NCBI RefSeq assembly: GCF_012979235.1
Contig: NZ_JAATWC010000002.1
Location: forward strand, 230,163 to 294,162
Length of the DNA stretch: 64,000 nt
Reading direction: 5' to 3'
Origin: Dissulfurirhabdus thermomarina
Lineage (GTDB): Bacteria > Desulfobacterota > Dissulfuribacteria > Dissulfuribacterales > Dissulfurirhabdaceae
Shown in pieces: positions 44,350 to 53,448 of the stretch. The notes under the pieces are model-generated. The model worked only from the letters and a program-made list of their open reading frames with translations, was not told the origin of the DNA and ran no database searches. The position numbers were made by a program, and so were the translations under genes. Within the stretch, counting starts at the first letter, position 1, and each line of letters opens with the position of its first letter.

Positions 44350-45028
44350 ACGTCAGACTCTTTCGAAAACCCCTGAAGACCAGTTCCCAGTCGAGGAGGG
44401 CCACGTCCCCGCCCTCGGCGGGGATCAGGCCCCGGGTGTAGACTTCCCTGGAATGCCCCACCGTGTCGGGAACCCGCCGGAGGTCGGACTCCCAGTACCG
44501 GAGGATCCCCCGCACCTGGGAGACGGGAAAGACGAAGGATTCCCCGTTCCAGGTGGCCACCACCAGGCGGTCCACCTCCCGGTCCTCCTCCTTCTGCCGT
44601 TCCACGCCGAGGAGGCCGCCCAGGGAGACGCAGACCTCGAGCCGCCCCCGGACGTTCACGATCCCCCGAAAGACCCGGTTCCGGCGCCGGGGGACGGAGT
44701 GGATCGGGGCCATGGCCGTCACCTCGCTCACGAAGGCGGCCGGGATGCCGATCCACTCGGGCCCGACCCGGAAGACCAGGGCAGAGCGGTCGCCACGGGC
44801 GATCTCCCGGGCCTCCTCGGCGAGATCCCGGGTGACCTCCGCGACCCGGTCCGGGTCCAGGGGCCGGTCCAGCAGGATCCGGGCCGCGCGGGCGAAGGCC
44901 TCGCAGTTGCGGCAGTGGATCGCCTCGGCCAGCTCGGGGCAGGTGGGCCCGCCGGGCGCCCACGTTCCGACCCGCTGCCAGCAGGGGTCCACGGGTATGC
45001 GTCCCGCCTCTTCCATCCCTGTGTTCAT
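44348..45028 (-). CDS. wspD: CheW-like coupling protein, WspD type
   Basis: 226 residues. The N-terminus has the WspD-type pattern CWQRVGTW then CPELAEAIHCRNCEAF, whose Cys residues may bind metal. The CheW fold follows (ALVFRVGPEWIGIPAAFV, FRGIVNVRGRLEVCVSLG). It couples receptors to the kinase. It overlaps the CheR-like gene by 4 bases. Its stop codon lies in repeat copy D. Confidence 0.9.
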   Translation of the reverse strand: MNTGMEEAGRIPVDPCWQRVGTWAPGGPTCPELAEAIHCRNCEAFARAARILLDRPLDPDRVAEVTRDLAEEAREIARGDRSALVFRVGPEWIGIPAAFVSEVTAMAPIHSVPRRRNRVFRGIVNVRGRLEVCVSLGGLLGVERQKEEDREVDRLVVATWNGESFVFPVSQVRGILRYWESDLRRVPDTVGHSREVYTRGLIPAEGGDVALLDWELVFRGFRKSLT

Positions 45029-46305
45029 CTCCGTCCACCGCGTCCGGCGGCGCGATCAGGCCCGGCGGCGTCACCGGACGCCTGGGCCACCCGCGCCGCC
45101 CGGCGCCGGTAGCCCTCCGCCGCCCGGACATCCCCCGCCCGCTCCGCGAGCAGCGCCAGGAAGACCAGGGCGTCGTAGTGGCCGGGCTCGAGGTAGAGGG
45201 CCCGCCGCAAGGCCGCCTCCGCCTCCTCGGGCCGTCCCGCCGCGTCGAGGAGCACGCCCTCGAGGTAGCAGGCCGCGGCGGAGGGGCCTTCCCGTTCCAC
45301 GCACGCCCGGACCGCGGCCAGAGCCTCGTCGCCCCGGCCCTCGTCGGCCAGGCGGTAGGCGTGATCCAGGCCCGGGGCGTCCGGGGCCGGGCGGGGCTCC
45401 CGGGCGGGGCGGGGCGGGGCGGCGGGGGCCGCCGCCCGGTTCCGACCGGCCGGCGGGGCGACGGGCCGGCGGAGCGGGGGCCTCTTCGGTCGCGCCGCCG
45501 GCGGCCGGGGCGCGGTACCGATCTGGAAGGCGAAGGCCCGCGGGTAGGGCGCCGGCCGGAAGCCCGCCTCCGGAAAGCGCGCCGTCTCGGCGTGTCCCAC
45601 GAAGAGCAGCCCCTGGTCCGAGACGAGTCTCCGGAGGGTCGCCATGGCCTGCTCCTGGGCGGCCTCGTCCAGGTAGATGAGGAGGTTCCGGCAGAAGACC
45701 ACGTCGTAGACCCCGAACTGCTGGTAGAAGTCCGGGTCGAGGAGGTTCGCCCGGTGGAAGCGGACGCAGGCCCGGACCCGGCCGTCGATGACATAGCGCC
45801 GGCCATCCGGCCGGAAGTAGCGGGCCCGGAAGCCGAGGTCCCGCCCGCGGAAGGAGTGGGCCGTGTATTCACCCCGCCGGGCCTTCTCCAGGGCCCGGCT
45901 GCTCACGTCCACGGCGTCCACGTGGACGGCCTCGTCCGGAAGACCGGCGTCCAGGAGGGCCATCACCATGGAATAGGGCTCCTCCCCGGAAGAGCAGGGG
46001 ACGCTGAGACACCGGAGACGCCCCGCCGGGTGGGCGGGCCGCCACTTGCGGACGGCGTACTCCGCCAGGGCCCGGAACGGGGCCCCGTCCCGGAAGAACC
46101 AGGTCTCCGGGACGACGACCTCCTCCACCAATGCATCGAGTTCCCCGGGCGAGCGGTAGAGGATTCGGGTGTATTCCCGGGGGTCGTCCAGGCCCACGAC
46201 GTCCATGCGCCGCCGGACGGCGCGCACCAGCGCCTGGTGGCCGATGGAATCCACATGGAGGCCGATGGCCCGGTTCAAGAGGACCTCGATCCGTTCCGTG
46301 TTCAT
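45025..46305 (-). CDS. wspC: CheR-type receptor methyltransferase with TPR domain, WspC type
   Basis: 426 residues. CheR N-terminal helices, then the SAM-binding domain (VPETWFFRDGAPF, RCLSVPCSSGEEPYSMVMALL, YDVVFCRNLLIYLDEAAQ). A Pro-rich linker leads to TPR repeats (EGVLLDAAGRPEEAEAALRR, YDALVFLALLAERAGDVRAA), as in Pseudomonas WspC. It methylates receptor glutamates. Start overlaps wspB stop by 4 bases. Confidence 0.92.
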   Translation of the reverse strand: MNTERIEVLLNRAIGLHVDSIGHQALVRAVRRRMDVVGLDDPREYTRILYRSPGELDALVEEVVVPETWFFRDGAPFRALAEYAVRKWRPAHPAGRLRCLSVPCSSGEEPYSMVMALLDAGLPDEAVHVDAVDVSSRALEKARRGEYTAHSFRGRDLGFRARYFRPDGRRYVIDGRVRACVRFHRANLLDPDFYQQFGVYDVVFCRNLLIYLDEAAQEQAMATLRRLVSDQGLLFVGHAETARFPEAGFRPAPYPRAFAFQIGTAPRPPAARPKRPPLRRPVAPPAGRNRAAAPAAPPRPAREPRPAPDAPGLDHAYRLADEGRGDEALAAVRACVEREGPSAAACYLEGVLLDAAGRPEEAEAALRRALYLEPGHYDALVFLALLAERAGDVRAAEGYRRRAARVAQASGDAAGPDRAAGRGGRR

Positions 46306-46769
46306 TCCGCCGCGGCCTCCGCCGCCTCGCGGAAGAGGATGCGCCGCAATTCGTCCGGCAGGAGCCCGTCGACCTCGATCACCTGGACCATGGATTCCCC
46401 GGCGGCCACCTTGCCGAGGTACGGCGCCCCGTCGAGGTGGACCCCGGGCTCCACGAACCGCGCCTCGTCCGCCTGGAGGGTCCCGGTGACCCCCTCGGCG
46501 AGGAGGCCCGCGAGGCGCTCACCGCCCCCGGGATCCGGGAGGCGGACCACCAGGATCCGGGTGCTCGCCAGGGGGCGGCAGGGTCGGCCCGCGAGCACCG
46601 CGCAGAGGTCCAGGACGGGGATCACCCTGCCGCGGTAGTTCGCAAGCCCCGCCACCTCGCGGGGGGCGCCGGGGAGGCGCCGGAGGTGCACCATGGGGAC
46701 GACCTCCACCACCCGGTCCACGGGCAGGGCGTAGGCGTCGCCGTCCTGGTGGAAGAGGATGTGAAGCAC
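46302..46769 (-). CDS. wspB: CheW-like coupling protein, WspB type
   Basis: 155 residues, a single CheW domain: FHQDGDAYALPVDRVVEVVP, GLANYRGRVIPVLDLCAVL and LLAEGVTGTLQ. It is the first coupling protein after the receptors, the WspB position. It is tightly coupled to wspC, and 10 bases after the proximal receptor. Confidence 0.9.
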   Translation of the reverse strand: MLHILFHQDGDAYALPVDRVVEVVPMVHLRRLPGAPREVAGLANYRGRVIPVLDLCAVLAGRPCRPLASTRILVVRLPDPGGGERLAGLLAEGVTGTLQADEARFVEPGVHLDGAPYLGKVAAGESMVQVIEVDGLLPDELRRILFREAAEAAAE

Positions 46770-46776
46770 CCCGGCC

Positions 46777-47620
46777 TCCTCATCCCTCCACGCGGAACCG
46801 GGAGACGCTCTCCCGGAGCCCCACGGCCACGTCCCGGAGCTGGTTCACCGTCTCCCCCGTCTGGACCAGCGACGCCGCCATCTGCTGCACGCTCTCGTTG
46901 AGCTGCATGATGGCGTCGCTGATCTGCTGCGCCCCCTGAGACTGCGACACCATCCCCTCGTTCACCTCCTCGATGTGCGGCGTCAAGGCCTGCACCCGCT
47001 GGATCACCTCCGACAAGGTCGCCCCGATCCGGCGGATCTCCTTCACGCTTCCCCGAACGTCCTCCGCGAACTTGTCCATCCCCATCACCCCGGACGAAAC
47101 CGCCGACTGCACCTCCTGCACCATCTGCTCGATGTCGTAGGTCGCCACCGCCGTCTGGTCCGCCAGCCGCCGAATCTCCGTGGCCACCACCGCGAACCCC
47201 GCCCCGTACTCCCCAGCCTTCTCCGCCTCGATGGCCGCGTTGAGCGACAAGAGATTCGTCTGGTCCGCCACCTTGTTGATGGTCTTCACCACGCCGGCGA
47301 TGTTGCCCGCCTTCTCGCTCAACACCCCCAGCTTCGAGACGATGGACCCCGTGGCCGACTCCATCCGGCTGATGGTCTCGTCGATCCGCGAGAGCCCCTC
47401 GTGCCCCTCGCCTGCCGCCTCCGCCGTCTCCGACGCCAGCTCCGCCACCCCCTTCATGGTCTCCAGGAGCCGCGCCGACGTCGCCGCGATCTCCGTGGAC
47501 GAGGCCGCGATCTCCGAGCACGTCGCCGCCAGCTCCGACGCCGACGACTCCTGCTCCCGGCTCGTCGCCGACAACTCCGTCACCGAGCTGTTCACGCTGA
47601 TGCCCGACTTCTGGATCTCC
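46777..47620 (-). repeat. Duplicated receptor signalling block, copy 1
   Basis: About 844 bases matching 48491-49334 with only three base differences seen, all silent. It ends abruptly where the sensor and HAMP regions begin, which suggests recent gene conversion or a recent copy event. Confidence 0.9.
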
Positions 47621-48372
47621 GTGAGGAGCTCGGCGAGGTACTCGAGGGTGGCGTTGTAGCCGTCCACGAGCTCGCGGAACTCGTCGTTCCGCTCGTACGG
47701 GAGCGTGGTGGAGAAGTCCCCTTCCCGGAGCCCCCGCATGGCGTTCACCAGGAGGGCGAGCGGCCGCTTGATGTCGGCGATGAGGATCCCCGCCGCCACG
47801 ACACCGGCCGCCACCCCGAGAAGGGCGAGCAGGGCGAACCCGGCCCGGATGCGCCGGTAGAGCGCCTCGCTCTCCCGGTGCCGGTCCTTGGCGGCCGCCT
47901 CGCGGCGGGAAAAGCGGGCCTCGAACCCGGCCTGGACCTCGGGAAGGAGCTCAAGGTACGCCGCCTCGAGCCGCTGGATACGCCGCTGGTCGCCGGCCCG
48001 GAGGGCCGCCCCGAGGTCCCGGAGGACCTCCGCGGCCCGGTCGAGGCCCCCCGCTTCGCCGGCCGCCGCGAGGGCCTTCACCCCGGAAAGCCCCCGGTCG
48101 ATCTCGCCGGCGGCCGCCGGCGGGGCCAGGCGCCCCTCCCGGACCTCCCGGGGCAGCCGCGGGGCCCGGACCAGAAAGAACAGCTCCGACCGGCGGAGGG
48201 CCTCCAGGTCGCGGATCTCGGCCTCGTGGATCCCGGTGAGGACCCGGTCCACGGTCCGGACCCCGAGGACCCCGGCGATGCCGCCCACCACCAAGAGCAG
48301 GATCATGAACGCCGAAAACCCCGTCAGCCGCACGTGAACGGGCAGGTCTCTCATCCGGTCGAACAGTTTCAT
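46780..48372 (-). CDS. Methyl-accepting receptor, WspA-like, copy 1
   Basis: 530 residues. Two membrane helices (SAFMILLLVVGGIAGVLG; FALLALLGVAAGVVAAGIL) flank a ~150-residue periplasmic helical sensor, then HAMP and the signalling hairpin with tip VADQTNLLSLNAAIEAEKAG and EYGAGFAVVATEIRRLADQT, as in WspA. The C-terminal 280 residues are identical to the next receptor, while the sensor halves differ, so the two sense different cues but drive the same kinase. Confidence 0.92.
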   Translation of the reverse strand: MKLFDRMRDLPVHVRLTGFSAFMILLLVVGGIAGVLGVRTVDRVLTGIHEAEIRDLEALRRSELFFLVRAPRLPREVREGRLAPPAAAGEIDRGLSGVKALAAAGEAGGLDRAAEVLRDLGAALRAGDQRRIQRLEAAYLELLPEVQAGFEARFSRREAAAKDRHRESEALYRRIRAGFALLALLGVAAGVVAAGILIADIKRPLALLVNAMRGLREGDFSTTLPYERNDEFRELVDGYNATLEYLAELLTEIQKSGISVNSSVTELSATSREQESSASELAATCSEIAASSTEIAATSARLLETMKGVAELASETAEAAGEGHEGLSRIDETISRMESATGSIVSKLGVLSEKAGNIAGVVKTINKVADQTNLLSLNAAIEAEKAGEYGAGFAVVATEIRRLADQTAVATYDIEQMVQEVQSAVSSGVMGMDKFAEDVRGSVKEIRRIGATLSEVIQRVQALTPHIEEVNEGMVSQSQGAQQISDAIMQLNESVQQMAASLVQTGETVNQLRDVAVGLRESVSRFRVEG

Positions 48373-48447
48373 GTGCCTCCGCCTCCCTCTGGCCGGAGCG
48401 GCTCGCCTGGCGGGGCGCCGGGGCCAACCGGCGTCCCCCTTCCCTTC

Positions 48448-48475
48448 TTATCGGTGCCTCCGGACCGGCCCTTCA
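48448..48475 (-). promoter_or_regulatory. Candidate sigma-28 promoter for receptor copy 1
   Basis: On the minus strand TGAA, a 16-base spacer, then ACCGATAA, close to the flagellar sigma consensus TAAA-N15-GCCGATAA. A matching element at the same spacing lies in front of copy 2. Whether either is used is not shown. Confidence 0.4.
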
Positions 48476-48490
48476 CGGCCCGGGGCCGAT

Positions 48491-49334
48491 CCCTCATCCC
48501 TCCACGCGGAACCGGGAGACGCTCTCCCGGAGCCCTACGGCCACGTCCCGGAGCTGGTTCACCGTCTCCCCCGTCTGGACCAGCGACGCCGCCATCTGCT
48601 GCACGCTCTCGTTGAGCTGCATGATGGCGTCGCTGATCTGCTGCGCCCCCTGAGACTGCGACACCATCCCCTCGTTCACCTCCTCGATGTGCGGCGTCAA
48701 GGCCTGCACCCGCTGGATCACCTCCGACAAGGTCGCCCCGATCCGGCGGATCTCCTTCACGCTTCCCCGAACGTCCTCCGCGAACTTGTCCATCCCCATC
48801 ACCCCGGACGAAACCGCCGACTGCACCTCCTGCACCATCTGCTCGATGTCGTAGGTCGCCACCGCCGTCTGGTCCGCCAGCCGCCGAATCTCCGTGGCCA
48901 CCACCGCGAACCCCGCCCCGTACTCCCCAGCCTTCTCCGCCTCGATGGCCGCGTTGAGCGACAGGAGATTCGTCTGGTCCGCCACCTTGTTGATGGTCTT
49001 CACCACGCCGGCGATGTTGCCCGCCTTCTCGCTCAACACCCCCAGCTTCGAGACGATGGACCCCGTGGCCGACTCCATCCGGCTGATGGTCTCGTCGATC
49101 CGCGAGAGCCCCTCGTGCCCCTCGCCTGCCGCCTCCGCCGTCTCCGACGCCAGCTCCGCCACCCCCTTCATGGTCTCCAGGAGCCGCGCCGACGTCGCCG
49201 CGATCTCCGTGGACGAGGCCGCGATCTCCGAGCACGTCGCCGCCAGCTCCGACGCCGACGACTCCTGCTCCCGGCTCGTCGCCGACAGCTCCGTCACCGA
49301 GCTGTTCACGCTGATGCCCGACTTCTGGATCTCC
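48491..49334 (-). repeat. Duplicated receptor signalling block, copy 2
   Basis: Partner of 46777-47620, offset by exactly 1714 bases. It encodes the same 280-residue C-terminus, letter for letter in protein. Confidence 0.9.
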
Positions 49335-50158
49335 CCCACCAGCTCGTGGAGGGCCTCGGCCATCTCGTTGAACCCCTGCGCCAGGGGCCGGAACTCGTCC
49401 CTCTGCCCGTAGTCGACCCGGCCCGCCAGGTCCCCCCGCCGCAACCGGTCCATGGCCCCGCGCAGCAGCCCGAAGGAACGATCCAGCCGGCGGACCAGGA
49501 AGACGACCGAGAGCACGGCGGTCAGGATGCCGGCCCCGAGAAGGGCCACCGTCAGGACGAGGGCCATCCCGTAGCGGCGCTCGGCGGCCCGGCGCTCGAG
49601 CCGGATGTTGGCGAACTCCGCCTCGAGGATGTTGCCGGCCCGCTCGTGGAGTTCGCGGCTGATGGCCGGGAGCCGGCGCCGCTGGAAGCGTTCGAGGCCG
49701 GCCCGGTCGCCGGCGGCCAAGAGGCCCTGGAGCTGCGCCTCGAGCCCCCGGATCCCTTCCTCCATCTGGGCGACCTCGGCGCCCATGGCCTGGACCAGGT
49801 GCCGGTTGGACGTGCCGCCCAAGGCGGCCATACGGCCGTCGAGGCCCTCGAGGTAACCCTCCGCGTCGGCCAAGGCCGCCTCGAGCCGGCGGCGTCCTTC
49901 CTTCCACGCGACCTCGCCGGCGAGCACGCGCTGGACGGTGCCCGAGACGTCCACCATGAGGACGTCCAGGAGTTCGTTCACGTCCCTGAGGACGGCCATG
50001 TGGTCCTCGGCGATCTCCGCGAGGGCGATGTTGGCGCGCCGCATCCCGTCGATCCCCGCCGCGCCGGCCAGTGCCAGAAGGCAGAGGAGCAGGGTGGAAA
50101 GGGCCGTGAGCTGGAAGCGAAAGGTCCGGTCGCCGAGGATTCTCGGGAGGAATTTCAT
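48494..50158 (-). CDS. wspA: Methyl-accepting receptor, WspA-like, copy 2
   Basis: 554 residues from ATG 50158 behind AAGGAG. The N-terminal helix (LTALSTLLLCLLALAGAAG) and second helix (LVLTVALLGAGILTAVLSVVF) flank a periplasmic helical bundle that shares little with copy 1. HAMP and the identical signalling domain follow. It is first in the Wsp-like operon, so it holds the WspA position. Confidence 0.92.
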   Translation of the reverse strand: MKFLPRILGDRTFRFQLTALSTLLLCLLALAGAAGIDGMRRANIALAEIAEDHMAVLRDVNELLDVLMVDVSGTVQRVLAGEVAWKEGRRRLEAALADAEGYLEGLDGRMAALGGTSNRHLVQAMGAEVAQMEEGIRGLEAQLQGLLAAGDRAGLERFQRRRLPAISRELHERAGNILEAEFANIRLERRAAERRYGMALVLTVALLGAGILTAVLSVVFLVRRLDRSFGLLRGAMDRLRRGDLAGRVDYGQRDEFRPLAQGFNEMAEALHELVGEIQKSGISVNSSVTELSATSREQESSASELAATCSEIAASSTEIAATSARLLETMKGVAELASETAEAAGEGHEGLSRIDETISRMESATGSIVSKLGVLSEKAGNIAGVVKTINKVADQTNLLSLNAAIEAEKAGEYGAGFAVVATEIRRLADQTAVATYDIEQMVQEVQSAVSSGVMGMDKFAEDVRGSVKEIRRIGATLSEVIQRVQALTPHIEEVNEGMVSQSQGAQQISDAIMQLNESVQQMAASLVQTGETVNQLRDVAVGLRESVSRFRVEG

Positions 50159-50208
50159 GGAGGCCTCTCCTTGTGGGCGGTGTGGAGCGCCGGCTCCCTG
50201 TTCCCTCT

Positions 50209-50236
50209 TTATCGGGCGAAGGGCGGCATCACTTGA
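50209..50236 (-). promoter_or_regulatory. Candidate sigma-28 promoter for the Wsp-like operon
   Basis: On the minus strand TCAA, a 16-base spacer, then CCCGATAA, about 50 bases before wspA. It resembles the flagellar sigma consensus and the element before copy 1. Confidence 0.42.
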
Positions 50237-50358
50237 TGGGGCGACGGAAGGGGCCGGACCGAGAGATCGTTGCCGACGGCCCGGAAAATGCTTCATGGAT
50301 GATGCAACGAGGCGTGTCCCACAAGCACAATTTTTCCAATCGAGAACGAAGGCGCGGG

Positions 50359-51675
50359 TCAAGCGCCGGGATGGCGCTTGCGGGCCAGCAGCCGGCGCCA
50401 CTTCTCGAGCCGCTCCCGGATGGTGCGCTCGTGGCCCCGGTTGGTGGGGTGGTAGTAGACCCGCCCCCGGAGCTGCGGGGGGAAGTACTCCTGCGGGACG
50501 AGGGCGTCCGGGTCGTCGTGGGCGTAGCGGTAGCCCTCCCCGTAGCCGAGTTCCTTCATGAGCCGAGTGGGGGCGTTCCGGATGTGGAGGGGCACGGGGA
50601 GGCTCCCGTGCTTTCTGGCGTCGGCCTGGGCCGCGCCCAGCGCGGTGTAGGCCGCGTTGCTCTTGGGGGCGGTGGCCAGGTAGAGGGCCGCCTGGGCCAG
50701 GGCGAGTTCCCCCTCCGGAGAGCCCAGCACGGTGTAGGCCTCGTGGGCGTCCAGAGCCACGCGAAGGGCTGCAGGATCGGCGTTCCCCACGTCCTCCGAG
50801 GCGAAGCGGATCATGCGTCGAGCGATATAACGGGGGTCCTCCCCGGCGGCGAGCATCCGGGCCATCCAGTAGAGGGCCGCGTCGGGATCGCTCCCCCGGA
50901 GGCTCTTGTGGAAGGCGGAGATGAGGTTGAAGTGCTCCTCCCCGGCCTTGTCGTAGCGAAGGGCCTTGTGCTGGACGGCCTCCTCGACGACCTCCAGGGT
51001 GATCCGGGCGCCCCGGCCCTCGGCCCGGCGGCCTACGGCCAACTCCGCCGCGGTCTCGAGGCAGTTGAGGAGGGCCCGGGCGTCACCGTCGGCCTGGCGG
51101 ACGAGGACCCGCCGGGCCTCCGGCGTCAGCTCCAGCTCCAGGCGCCCGAGGCCCCGTTCGGGGTCCGAGAGGGCCTGGTCGAGGATCCGCTCCAGCACCT
51201 CCTCGGGCAGGGGCTTGAGCACCAGGACCCGGCATCTGGACAGCAGCGGCGCGATGATCTCGAAGGACGGGTTCTCCGTGGTGGCCCCCACCAGGGTGAC
51301 GAGCCCGCTCTCCACGTGGGGGAGGAAGGCGTCCTGCTGGGCCTTGTTGAACCGGTGGATCTCGTCCACGAAGAGGACGGTGGGCCCCTCGCCCGCATCG
51401 AGGCGGCCTCTCGCCTCGTCGATGACCTGGCGAAGGTCCTTGACGCCCGAGAGCACCGCGGACAGGGTCACGAAGTGGGCGTTCACGGCCCGGGCGAGGA
51501 GCCGGGCCAGGGTGGTCTTCCCGCAACCCGGGGGGCCCCAGAGGATGAGGGAAGGCAGCCGCCCCCGGGCGAGCAGCCCGGAGAGCACCCGTCCGGGCCC
51601 CAGGAGGTGGTCCTGGCCCGCGAAGTCCTCGAGGCGCCGCGGGCGCATCCTTTCGGCGAGGGGAACCCGTTTCAC
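50359..51675 (-). CDS. rarA: Replication-associated recombination protein RarA (MgsA)
   Basis: 438 residues. RMRPRRLEDFAGQDHLLG opens it; Walker A is LWGPPGCGKTTLARLLA and Walker B is VLFVDEIHRFNKAQQDAF; VGATTENPSFEI and the MgsA C-terminal HKSLRGSDPDAALYWMARML complete the family. It acts at stalled replication forks with RecA. It lies upstream of the Wsp-like operon, about 200 bases before its start, in the same direction. Confidence 0.95.
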   Translation of the reverse strand: MKRVPLAERMRPRRLEDFAGQDHLLGPGRVLSGLLARGRLPSLILWGPPGCGKTTLARLLARAVNAHFVTLSAVLSGVKDLRQVIDEARGRLDAGEGPTVLFVDEIHRFNKAQQDAFLPHVESGLVTLVGATTENPSFEIIAPLLSRCRVLVLKPLPEEVLERILDQALSDPERGLGRLELELTPEARRVLVRQADGDARALLNCLETAAELAVGRRAEGRGARITLEVVEEAVQHKALRYDKAGEEHFNLISAFHKSLRGSDPDAALYWMARMLAAGEDPRYIARRMIRFASEDVGNADPAALRVALDAHEAYTVLGSPEGELALAQAALYLATAPKSNAAYTALGAAQADARKHGSLPVPLHIRNAPTRLMKELGYGEGYRYAHDDPDALVPQEYFPPQLRGRVYYHPTNRGHERTIRERLEKWRRLLARKRHPGA

Positions 51676-51712
51676 GGCGCCTGCGTCCTCCCCCGGCGGG
51701 GGCCGCCCGCCC

Positions 51713-53233
51713 TTACCGCCCGTCCCCCCGTCCCTTCCGGAGGTCCGCCTCCTGGTGCCAAGGCCTCATGGCCAGGATGAAGGAGGCAAGCAAGGTGACG
51801 AGCACCCAGTTCCAGCCGATGGCGATGAGGCTGGCCCAGCTGTAGCCGCCGTAGGGGCGGCTCAGCTCCTCCACCAGCTGCTGCACAAGTATAACGCCGA
51901 GGATCCCGGGGAGCACCAGCTTGATGACCCAGTTCCACCACGGTCCGAGGGGGATCCGGGAGACCCGGTTGAGGTGCCGGCGGATGGTCTCGATCCGGAA
52001 GAACCAGCCCACGGCCACGCATTCGAGGAGTCCCACCACCACGAGCCCGTAGGCGTTCAGGAAGTGGTCCACGATGTCGATCCAGTAGAGCCCTCCCTGG
52101 GTGGTGAAGATGAGCCCCCCGACGAAGCCGATCACGCACAGCACGCCGGCCAGGGTGCGCCGGTCCGTGCCGAACTTGTCCACCACCGCCGCGGTGAAGG
52201 CCTCGACGATGGAGACGGAAGAGGACAGCCCCGCCACCACCAGGCTCAGGAAGAAGAGCACGCCGAAGACCTTCCCCGCGGGCCCCATGAGGGAGATGGC
52301 CTTCGGGTAGGCCACGAAGGCGAGCCCGATACTGTGCGTGACCACCTGCTCCACGCCGACCCCCTGGCTGTGCGCCATGAAACCCAGCACCGAGAAGACC
52401 CCGAAGCCCGCCAGGAGGGAGAACCCGCTGTTGGCCAGGGCGGTGACCACGGCGCTGCCGGTGATGTCCGACTTGTGCGGCAGGTAGCTGGCGTAGGCGA
52501 TCATGATCCCGAAGCCGAGGCTCAGGGTGAAGAAGATCTGCCCGTAGGCGCTGATCCAGACCTTGGGCTCGGCAAGGCGCGAGAAGTCGGGACGGAGGTA
52601 GGCCCGGATGCCCTCCCGGGCGCCCTCAAGGCCGAGCGACCAGCCGACCAGGATCAGGGTGAGCACGAGGAGCAGCGGCATGAAGATCCGGTTGGCCAGC
52701 TCGATCCCCCGGCTCACCCCGCGGACGATGATGGCCCAGGTGAGGCACCACACCCCCACCAGGGCGGCCAGGACGGGGGTCTGGACGGCGCCGATCCGGG
52801 ACGGGGCGCCGCTCGCCCCGAGAAAGGTGTGGAAGAAGAACGCGTCCGGGTCGGCGCCCCAGGAAAGCCGGACGGCGTAGAAGACGTAGTCCACGCACCA
52901 GGCGATGATCACGGAGTAGTAGAGCACGATCCCGAACATCACGAAGATCACGGGCCACCAGCCCAGCCATTCCCACCGGGGGTGGACCTTGGCGAGGGCC
53001 AGGGGGGCGCTGCCGATCCGCTCGTGCCCGATCCCGAACTCGAGGATGAGCAGCGGGATCCCCGCCGTGAAGAGGGCCACGAGGTAGGGAATCAGGAAGG
53101 CTCCGCCCCCGTTGTCGTAGGCCAGGTAGGAGAAACGCCAGATGTTGCCGAGGCCGATGGCGGAACCGATGGCGGCGAGGACGAACCCCCACGGGCTCTT
53201 CCATTGTCCCCGCTTGCGGACTGCGGCTGTCAT
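51713..53233 (-). CDS. Sodium-dependent neurotransmitter-type symporter (NSS/SNF family)
   Basis: 506 residues, 12 membrane helices. GFVLAAIGSAIGLGNIWRFSYLAYDNGGG is the family N-terminal sodium-site signature (shown here as IGSAIGLGNIWRF). It imports an amino acid or related solute with Na+; the substrate cannot be read from sequence. ATG 53233 is fixed by GGAGGT 8 bases upstream. Divergent to the DJ-1 gene. Confidence 0.92.
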   Translation of the reverse strand: MTAAVRKRGQWKSPWGFVLAAIGSAIGLGNIWRFSYLAYDNGGGAFLIPYLVALFTAGIPLLILEFGIGHERIGSAPLALAKVHPRWEWLGWWPVIFVMFGIVLYYSVIIAWCVDYVFYAVRLSWGADPDAFFFHTFLGASGAPSRIGAVQTPVLAALVGVWCLTWAIIVRGVSRGIELANRIFMPLLLVLTLILVGWSLGLEGAREGIRAYLRPDFSRLAEPKVWISAYGQIFFTLSLGFGIMIAYASYLPHKSDITGSAVVTALANSGFSLLAGFGVFSVLGFMAHSQGVGVEQVVTHSIGLAFVAYPKAISLMGPAGKVFGVLFFLSLVVAGLSSSVSIVEAFTAAVVDKFGTDRRTLAGVLCVIGFVGGLIFTTQGGLYWIDIVDHFLNAYGLVVVGLLECVAVGWFFRIETIRRHLNRVSRIPLGPWWNWVIKLVLPGILGVILVQQLVEELSRPYGGYSWASLIAIGWNWVLVTLLASFILAMRPWHQEADLRKGRGDGR

Positions 53234-53345
53234 GAGAACTACCTCCTCGAAGGGTGCGTTGGCACGGGCGTGGGCGCGGCCCCGCCCAGTAAAGCATCCT
53301 TGAAACTCATCGTGCAACCGGCGCCCGGAGTTCAACGCCCCCGCC

Positions 53346-53374
53346 TTGACGCATCCCGCCGACGTATCTAGTCT
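53346..53374 (+). promoter_or_regulatory. Probable sigma-70 promoter for the DJ-1/rpoH operon
   Basis: TTGACG (53346-53351), a 17-base spacer, TAGTCT (53369-53374). Good -35 and spacing, moderate -10, placed about 75 bases before the DJ-1 gene. Confidence 0.55.
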
Positions 53375-53448
53375 TTGCTTCCGGGCGGAAGGAAGCCCGG
53401 CCCCGGGGCCGGCCCGATCCGCCGCCGATCTCGTCCGCCGGAGGCTTC

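Noticed and set aside
53234..53345. Leftward promoter for the symporter (TTGCAC, 18 bases, TTTACT)
   Set aside because: Both hexamers are weak and the spacing is off; not enough to list.
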